Source of the DNA: Arthrobacter sp. Edens01
Lineage (GTDB): Bacteria > Actinomycetota > Actinomycetes > Actinomycetales > Micrococcaceae
Assembly: GCF_001307035.1 (NCBI RefSeq)
Contig: NZ_LKIU01000005.1
Span: forward strand, 767,200 to 831,199
DNA length: 64,000 nucleotides
Reading direction: 5' to 3'
Part shown: positions 58,864 through 64,000 of the stretch, piece by piece
How positions within the stretch are numbered: the first letter of the stretch is position 1
How the letters are laid out: each line of letters starts with the position of its first letter
Made by a program: the position numbers and the translations under genes
Notes under the pieces: generated by a model
The model's database searches: none
Seen by the model: only the letters and a program-made list of their open reading frames with translations
Told to the model about the DNA's origin: nothing

Positions 58864-58903
58864 GCAAAGCCCCCGGGACCAGTGGTGGTGCCGGGGGCTT
58901 TGC
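58864..58903. terminator. Hairpin next to the 3' end of tRNA-Thr
   Basis: gcaaagcccccgg (58864-58876) pairs perfectly with ccgggggctttgc (58891-58903) around a 14-base loop. It follows tRNA-Thr by two bases on the minus strand, suggesting a terminator or processing hairpin; no long U tract follows. Confidence 0.65.
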
Positions 58904-58905
58904 GG

Positions 58906-58981
58906 TGGAGCCTCCTGCCAGAATCGAACTGGCGACCTTCTCATTACGAGTGAGACGCTCTACCAACTGAGCTAAGGAGGC
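58906..58981 (-). tRNA. tRNA-Thr (anticodon CGT)
   Basis: The minus strand reads GCCTCCTTAGCTCAGTTGG... with acceptor stem GCCTCCT/AGGAGGC, anticodon loop C-T-CGT-A-A, T-arm GGTTCGATTCC-type, and an encoded 3' CCA (76 nt including CCA). The tRNA overlaps the reading frame of the small membrane protein upstream of its true start. Confidence 0.95.
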
Positions 58982-59112
58982 GGGCTTCCTCTAACCGGTA
59001 ACGGCCAGAATCCACAAGGAATAACTTTATACGGCGCAGGCAGCCGGGTCAAAAGCGAGGCAAAGCTGCGGCACCCGTGCATGCACCGGGTGCCGCAGCG
59101 CGGCTGTACTTC

Positions 59113-60684
59113 CTAGGAACAAACCAGCCCGTCCTCGGGGACGGTGCCGTCTATGAAGTAGTCCTCGACGGCGTCGGCAATGCACTGGTTGCCGCGGCCG
59201 TAGGCGGTGTGCCCCTCGGCTTCCCAGGTGACCAGGACAGCGGAGTCCAGCTGGCCGGCCAGCGCCTGCGACCATTCGTACGGTGTGGCGGGGTCTCCGG
59301 TGGTGCCGATCACGAGGATCGGCGCCGCGCCCTCAGCTGTCAGCGGGCGGGGCTCATTCACCGGCTCGTAGGCCCACGCTTCGCAGGTCAGCCCGCCGTA
59401 GGCGAGGAACCGTCCCAGGGTGGGGGAAGCGGCCTCGAGTTCGGCGGCGTCAGCAGCCATCTGCTCCGGGTCGCTTTCCATCGGGTAATCCAGGCAGTTC
59501 ACTGCGCTGAAAACCTCATAGGAGTTGGACTCGTAGGTGCCGTCGGGGTTCCGTTCGGCGCCCAGATCCGCCAGCATCAGCATGGTAGTCGGGTCCCCGC
59601 GCAGAGCGGATCCGAGCGCCTGCGTCAGGGCGGGCCAGTTGGCATCGTTATACAGCGGCAGGATGAATCCGCTGACGAAGGTGGCAGCGGTGACCAGGCG
59701 GCCGTCGGCAGCACTGAGGGGGCTGGCCTCCACTGAGGCGATGAGGTCACGGATGGTTTGCACGCCGTCGTCCACGGTGCCGTCCAGCGGGCAGTTGGAG
59801 GAAGTCTGGCAGTCTTCCACGTAGGCCCGGATTGCCTGTTCAAACGCACGCGCCTGTCCAAGGGTGATCTCTTCGTTGCTCGCAGCGGGGTCAATGGCGC
59901 CGTCGAGCACCAGCCGCCCCACCTTCTCCGGGAACAGCTCAGCGTAGGTGGCTCCGAGGTACGTGCCGTAGGAGAAACCGAGGTAGTTCAGCTTGGGGTC
60001 CCCGGCCACGGCGCGCAGGATATCCATGTCCCTGGCAGCACTCTCGGTGTCCACGAAGCCGAGGAGTTCCCCGGACGTTTCGGCGCAGGCAGCGGCGTAT
60101 TCAGCGGCGCTGGCCCGGGCTTCTTCAAGTCCGGCGGGAGTGGACGGGTCTGTCATTTCGGCGCGTGCCTCGTCCACCTCCTTGTCGCTGAGGCAGTCCA
60201 CGGGAGTGGACCTGCCGACTCCGCGGGGATCGAAGCCCATGATGTTGAACTCGCCGCGCAGCCGGGCGGTGGTGATTCCTTCCAGCGAATCGCGGACCGT
60301 GGCGTAGCCGGATCCGCCGGGGCCGCCCGGGTTTACCAGTACTGTTCCCTCGGGGGTGCCCCCGGCTTCGGCCAGAATCACGCTGAGTTCAATGCTTTGC
60401 CTGCCGGGATCTTCGTAATCAAGCGGTACTTCCACCGTGGCGCACAGGAATGAATCGTCCTCGCAGGACTCCCACACCACTTTCTGGGAGTAAAAGTCCT
60501 GGAGGTCTTCGGGCACCTCACCGACTACTTCGGGGGCAGCGGACTGTGTTCCCTCCCGGGGTGCCTCCGAATCGCCGGGGGTGCAGGCCACCAGGCCAGC
60601 CAGTACGACGGCGGCTGTGCCGGCCGCCGCTGCACGGCGCAGCGTGCGGGACAGGCCCCGGGGAGGGCGTCGTTCATGGGTCAT
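59113..60684 (-). CDS. Secreted lipoprotein alpha/beta hydrolase, tripeptidyl aminopeptidase-like
   Basis: A 523-residue S33-type serine peptidase: GFSYGTYLG carries the nucleophile Ser, VNPGGPGGSGY forms the oxyanion region, and EGHTAYGRGNQC holds the catalytic His. The C-terminal TAP-like domain (ILVIGTTGDPATPYEWS) is present. Lipobox AGLVAC (Cys34) indicates membrane anchoring after an Arg-rich signal. ATG 60684 has CAGGAG about nine bases upstream. It lies in the tmk-holB operon on the minus strand, probably for extracellular peptide trimming. Confidence 0.9.
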   Translation of the reverse strand: MTHERRPPRGLSRTLRRAAAAGTAAVVLAGLVACTPGDSEAPREGTQSAAPEVVGEVPEDLQDFYSQKVVWESCEDDSFLCATVEVPLDYEDPGRQSIELSVILAEAGGTPEGTVLVNPGGPGGSGYATVRDSLEGITTARLRGEFNIMGFDPRGVGRSTPVDCLSDKEVDEARAEMTDPSTPAGLEEARASAAEYAAACAETSGELLGFVDTESAARDMDILRAVAGDPKLNYLGFSYGTYLGATYAELFPEKVGRLVLDGAIDPAASNEEITLGQARAFEQAIRAYVEDCQTSSNCPLDGTVDDGVQTIRDLIASVEASPLSAADGRLVTAATFVSGFILPLYNDANWPALTQALGSALRGDPTTMLMLADLGAERNPDGTYESNSYEVFSAVNCLDYPMESDPEQMAADAAELEAASPTLGRFLAYGGLTCEAWAYEPVNEPRPLTAEGAAPILVIGTTGDPATPYEWSQALAGQLDSAVLVTWEAEGHTAYGRGNQCIADAVEDYFIDGTVPEDGLVCS

Positions 60685-60731
60685 TGCGGCGGCTCCTGGA
60701 TCCGGGGTGGTGGTCTTGGTGGTGCGGTGCT

Positions 60732-61874
60732 TCACAAAAGGCTGACGGCCATGGCCTCGATGGCCAGCAGCGGGGCGACGTTGGTGGTGACCAGCCGGCG
60801 CCGCACCGCGTTGATCTCTTCCATCCGGCCCAGGATCGCTTCGGGAGTGGTCTGCCCGGCGAAGGCTTCGAGCTCCGGCCGAAGGGATTCATTGACCAGG
60901 TCGGTGCCGGAGTCCATCGCGAGCACCAGGGCGTCGCGGTAGAAGGAGAGAAGGTCAGTGAGGGCGCGGTCGAAGTAGTCATTCTTGGACCGCTTGGCCC
61001 GCCGCACCTGGTCCTCTTCCAGGCGTTTGACCTGGCTGCGCATGGAGGGAGGCAGCGTTCCTGATTCAGGGGCGCCCAGGGAAGCCAGCAGCGCGGCCTT
61101 CTCCTCGGCGTCGCGCGCTTCGAAGGAGCTGGCGGCTTCCGCCTCGGCCAGCGCCACCAAATCCGCCGCGGCCTTCATGGCGCCGGAAACACTGCGCAGG
61201 GAAAGCGGGAGCCGGACGATCTTCTCCCGGCGCTGCCGTGCCCCTTCGTCGGTGGCGAGGCGTTTGGCAACTCCTACATGGCTCTGCGCCGAACGGGCAG
61301 CGTCCTGCGCCACCTGGGGATCAATCCCGTCCCGGCGCACCAGGAGCTCGGCGACGTCGGCAACCGGCGGAAGGCGCAGCCCCACCGGGCGGCAGCGGGA
61401 CCGGATAGTGACCAGCACATCCCCGGGGCTGGGGGCACACAGCAGCCAGATGGTGCGCGGCGGCGGTTCTTCGATGGCCTTGAGCAATACGTTTGTGCTG
61501 CGTTCCTGCATACGGTCGGCGTCTTCGACAATCAGCACACGCCAGCGTCCGGTGGAAGGCTTGTCCTGGGCCTTCTTCACCAGTTCCCGGGCCTCTTCGA
61601 TGCTGATGGTGACCTTTTCCGTGGTCACGGATGAAACGTCCGCGTGGGAACCGGCCATCGCTGTCCGGCAGGAGTGGCACGTCCCGCACCCGCGGAGGGC
61701 AGGGTCAGGCTCCTCGCACAACAGGGCAGCGGCGAAGGCACGGGCAGCGTTGGAACGGCCGGAACCGGGCGGACCGGTGAACAGCCAGGCGTGGGTCGGG
61801 CGTTCTTCGGCAGCCGCGCGGCGCAGCTGCTCCACTACCGGTGCCTGGCCCTGCAGGTCATCCCAGACGCTCAC
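60732..61874 (-). CDS. holB: DNA polymerase III delta' subunit
   Basis: A 380-residue clamp-loader protein. GPPGSGRSN is a P-loop in which the usual Lys is Arg, as in many delta' subunits that do not hydrolyse ATP. GCGTCHSC is the zinc site, and VEDADRMQERSTNVLLKAIEEPP is the AAA+ Walker B/sensor region. The C-terminal domain is all helical. It overlaps tmk by 4 nt, a common actinobacterial pair. Confidence 0.94.
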   Translation of the reverse strand: MSVWDDLQGQAPVVEQLRRAAAEERPTHAWLFTGPPGSGRSNAARAFAAALLCEEPDPALRGCGTCHSCRTAMAGSHADVSSVTTEKVTISIEEARELVKKAQDKPSTGRWRVLIVEDADRMQERSTNVLLKAIEEPPPRTIWLLCAPSPGDVLVTIRSRCRPVGLRLPPVADVAELLVRRDGIDPQVAQDAARSAQSHVGVAKRLATDEGARQRREKIVRLPLSLRSVSGAMKAAADLVALAEAEAASSFEARDAEEKAALLASLGAPESGTLPPSMRSQVKRLEEDQVRRAKRSKNDYFDRALTDLLSFYRDALVLAMDSGTDLVNESLRPELEAFAGQTTPEAILGRMEEINAVRRRLVTTNVAPLLAIEAMAVSLL

Positions 61875-62512
61875 GGCAGCAGGCCTCCGATCCGCGCCAG
61901 GATTTTCTGTGCCAGATCCGCCACGGGTGCCGATGCATCCAGGACCAGGTACCTGCCGGGGGATGCTTCAGCCAGGGCAAGGAACGCCTGGCGGATACTG
62001 CCGTGGAAACTGTCTGGTTCCGATTCCAGCCGGTCTTCGGCTGCATCGGAGGCCGTGCGGCGGCTGCGGCCGGATTCGGGATCCACGTCAAGCAGGACAG
62101 TGAGGTCCGGAACCAGGCCTTCGGTGGCCCATTCGTTGATGGAGCGGACGGCGTCCGTACCCAGATTCCGCCCGGCGCCCTGGTAGGCCACGGAGGAATC
62201 GATGTAGCGGTCACAGACTACGACGTCGCCGCGGTCCAGGGCGGGCCGGATCACCTGGTCCACATGGGCAGCGCGCGAGGCGGCGAAAATGAGGGCTTCG
62301 GTGCGGGCATCGATCTGGCCGTGGCCGTGTTCCAGGACCAGCGAGCGCAGTTTCTCGCCCACCGGCGTGCCCCCGGGTTCGCGGGTGCGGACCACGCTCC
62401 GTCCGGCGTCCTGCAGTGCCTGGGTGAGCAGCGACGCCTGTGTCGACTTGCCCGCGCCGTCCCCGCCTTCGAAGGCGATGAAAAGACCGGCACGGGATTC
62501 AGAAATACTCAC
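61871..62512 (-). CDS. tmk: Thymidylate kinase
   Basis: A 213-residue kinase phosphorylating dTMP to dTDP. GGDGAGKSTQ is the P-loop, RTREPGGTPVGEKLR the dTMP-specific segment, and DRYIDSSVAYQG the DRY motif. GTG at 62512 is preceded on the minus strand by TAGGCT (62524-62519) six bases away and no Shine-Dalgarno, so a leaderless start is likely. Essential housekeeping gene. Confidence 0.95.
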   Translation of the reverse strand: MSISESRAGLFIAFEGGDGAGKSTQASLLTQALQDAGRSVVRTREPGGTPVGEKLRSLVLEHGHGQIDARTEALIFAASRAAHVDQVIRPALDRGDVVVCDRYIDSSVAYQGAGRNLGTDAVRSINEWATEGLVPDLTVLLDVDPESGRSRRTASDAAEDRLESEPDSFHGSIRQAFLALAEASPGRYLVLDASAPVADLAQKILARIGGLLP

Positions 62513-62556
62513 CCGCCTAGCCTACCCAGTCAGGCTGGGAATGAGCTGTCGGCGGC

Positions 62557-62721
62557 GTGCCCCCGCTGCCCGGCGAGCAGCCGCAGGATCTCGTCGAGCT
62601 GTGCCGTGTGGTTCAACAGGCGTCGAGAGCTGATGCGGCCGTCCTCAGCCTGGCGCTGGCCATCACCGCACTGCGGCAGCCGTCAGATCCGGATCCCACT
62701 CCCGGAGGACAGTTCGTCTAG
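62557..62721 (+). CDS. Possible small helical protein (54 aa)
   Basis: A GTG-started frame gives a helical product ending LSLALAITALRQPSDPDPTPGGQFV, with Ala/Leu-rich amphipathic content plausible for a small coding gene. There is no ribosome site or family. It lies between the divergent tmk and trans-sulfuration genes, so the frame may be a by-product of GC bias. Confidence 0.25.
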   Translation: MPPLPGEQPQDLVELCRVVQQASRADAAVLSLALAITALRQPSDPDPTPGGQFV

Positions 62722-62750
62722 CCGCGTAGCCGCGTGTCGGAACATGACGC

Positions 62751-62781
62751 CTGCGCCGGTGCCCTTGAAGCACCGGCGCAG
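62751..62781. terminator. Hairpin upstream of the trans-sulfuration gene
   Basis: ctgcgccggtgc-ccttgaa-gcaccggcgcag is a 12-bp perfect stem with a seven-base loop. It ends 10 bp before the -10 box of the next gene, so it is either a terminator or an operator-like palindrome at that promoter. Confidence 0.55.
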
Positions 62782-62791
62782 ACGTGCGGTC

Positions 62792-62797
62792 TACGCT
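62792..62797 (+). promoter_or_regulatory. -10 box of a leaderless transcript
   Basis: TACGCT seven bases before ATG 62805 with no Shine-Dalgarno, the usual actinobacterial leaderless arrangement. Confidence 0.5.
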
Positions 62798-62804
62798 AAA
62801 TCCC

Positions 62805-63959
62805 ATGAGCACAGCAACCGGGCACGGGCACACCGCCGCACAGTTTTCACCGGAAACCACAGTCGTCGCAGCCGGCCGTCCGGAGCGGACCGCGGATTCC
62901 GCCGTGAACCCTCCGATCGTCCTCAGCTCCACGTTCCACGGCACACGGGCCACCCGGGAGGGGGACCGGATTTACGGCCGGTATTCAAACCCCACGTGGG
63001 ACCCGTTTGAAGAAGCCCTCGGAACCCTTGAAAACGCCGAACTTCCCGCCCTGGTCTACTCTTCCGGGCTCGCTGCAGTCATTGCGGCAATGTCCCTGAT
63101 CCCTGCGGGCGGCACGCTGGTGATGCCCCGCCACAGTTACCAGGGGTCATTGCTGCTGGCCGCGGGGGACGCCCGCGACGGCCGTATCACCGTGCGTACC
63201 GTGGACATTGCGAACACGGACGAAGTCATCGCCGCCCTCGACGGCGCGGCCATGCTTTGGCTTGAGAGCCCCACTAACCCGATGCTTGAGGTCGCCGAGC
63301 TGGCTGTGCTGGCCGATGCGGCCCACGCCGCCGGTGCCCTGGTGGTTGTGGACAACACGTTCTCCACGCCCCTGGTGACCAGGCCGCTGGACCTGGGGGC
63401 CGACGTCGTTGTGCACTCGGTGACGAAGTACCTATCCGGGCATTCCGACGTCGTGCTGGGCGCCACCGTAACCTCCGATCCCGAGCTGCGCTCGCGGCTG
63501 CTCACCTACCGGTCGCTGCACGGAGCCGTGGGCGGCCCGTTCGAGGTGTGGCTGGCGCTGCGGGGCCTGCGTACCCTCGCCCTTCGGGTGCAGCGCTCGA
63601 TGGAAACGGCCATGGAACTGGCCGGGAGGCTGGCAACCCATCCCGGTGTGGAAGCCGTGCGCTATCCCGGGCTGCCCCAGGACCCCGGCCATAGCCGGGC
63701 AGCCGCCCAGATGGACGGATTCGGCTCGATTCTCTGCATCGAGGTTGCCGGCGGTGCCGAAGCCGCTGACGCCGTAACGGAGAAGGTGGAACTCTGGCTT
63801 CCGGCCACGTCGCTCGGAGGCGTCGAGTCGCTGATTGAACGCCGCCGCCGGCAACCCGAGGAACCCGTCTCCGTTCCGGAGAACCTGCTCAGGCTGTCCG
63901 TAGGAATCGAAAACGTTGAGGACCTCTGGAACGACCTCGATCAGGCTCTTCCACGGTAG
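62805..63959 (+). CDS. Cystathionine gamma-synthase/lyase-family PLP enzyme
   Basis: A 384-residue Cys/Met-metabolism PLP enzyme. YGRYSNPTWDPFEEALGTLE and SSGLAAVIAAMSLI are the N-terminal motifs, NTFSTPLVTRPLDLGADVVVHSVTKYLSGHSDV includes the PLP-binding Lys (SxTKY), and the substrate region SLGGVESLIERR follows. Synthase, gamma-lyase and other trans-sulfuration activities cannot be told apart by eye. The ATG at 62805 appears leaderless. It starts 292 bp from tmk, divergently. Confidence 0.9.
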   Translation: MSTATGHGHTAAQFSPETTVVAAGRPERTADSAVNPPIVLSSTFHGTRATREGDRIYGRYSNPTWDPFEEALGTLENAELPALVYSSGLAAVIAAMSLIPAGGTLVMPRHSYQGSLLLAAGDARDGRITVRTVDIANTDEVIAALDGAAMLWLESPTNPMLEVAELAVLADAAHAAGALVVVDNTFSTPLVTRPLDLGADVVVHSVTKYLSGHSDVVLGATVTSDPELRSRLLTYRSLHGAVGGPFEVWLALRGLRTLALRVQRSMETAMELAGRLATHPGVEAVRYPGLPQDPGHSRAAAQMDGFGSILCIEVAGGAEAADAVTEKVELWLPATSLGGVESLIERRRRQPEEPVSVPENLLRLSVGIENVEDLWNDLDQALPR

Positions 63960-63969
63960 GGTGGACCCG

Positions 63970-64000
63970 TGGCACTCGTTCTTATACTGCAGAACCTCAT
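63970..64000 (+). CDS. Start of an unidentified gene, truncated by window end
   Basis: GTG at 63970 opens a frame MALVLILQNL that continues beyond the window. Only ten codons are visible, so no function can be given. Confidence 0.35.

Noticed and set aside
58790-58966. N-terminal extension of the small membrane protein starting MVERLTRNEK
   Set aside because: The stretch is translated from tRNA-Thr, a classic false start in annotations.

Overview
The window is high-GC DNA with GTG/TTG starts, 1-4 nt ORF overlaps, candidate leaderless promoters (a TANNNT box 6-7 nt before the start codon) and a bacterial proteasome activator. This points to an actinobacterium, most likely a motile Arthrobacter-like member of the Micrococcaceae; the genus is an inference from gene content. 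No CRISPR array, prophage or rRNA was seen.

Layout. 1-490: 3' part of an IS30-family transposase and the end of the element. 490-1660: a direct repeat and a cassette of small membrane proteins. 1735-2505: an NAD(P)-binding reductase on the minus strand behind a promoter flanked by two perfect palindromes. 2523-8840: a histidine-utilisation operon (IclR regulator, hutU, an M20 amidohydrolase, hutF, hutI) without hutH or hutG. 8980-13700: an orphan cytochrome oxidase subunit I, a zinc alcohol dehydrogenase, an epoxide-hydrolase-like protein and a frameshifted SDR gene. 13911-20168: a giant secreted nuclease/5'-nucleotidase and two lipoproteins, the latter two sharing the same terminator. 20438-26764: tRNA-Ser, quinone oxidoreductase, cstA with its small partner, bpa and its neighbour, and an aldo/keto reductase.

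26842-57788 is a nearly complete flagellar region: minus-strand flgN-flgK-flgL-fliW, then fliA, flagellin, fliD, fliS and a fliT-like gene, then (past a minus-strand UvrA-like ATPase) a long run flgB-flgC-fliE-fliF-fliG-fliH-fliI-fliJ-nlpC-fliK-flgD-flgE-flbD-motA-motB-fliM-fliN-fliO-fliP-fliQ-fliR-flhB-flhA-flhF-csrA. Sigma-28-type promoters (TAAC/TTAC-N15-GYCGATAR) precede flgN, flagellin and flgB. The flagellin leader carries two ANGGA motifs, one in a hairpin loop and one in the Shine-Dalgarno, and csrA and fliW lie in the same region; together these resemble the CsrA-FliW-flagellin homeostasis loop known from Bacillus. Unusual points are FliM without its CheY-binding N-terminal peptide, a FliY-like long FliN, an FlhF without a P-loop, and an NlpC/P60 hydrolase that may stand in for FlgJ.

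57789-64000: a structured intergenic element, a small zinc-finger-like protein, tRNA-Thr, a lipoprotein peptidase, holB and tmk on the minus strand, then a trans-sulfuration enzyme and the first codons of another gene on the plus strand.
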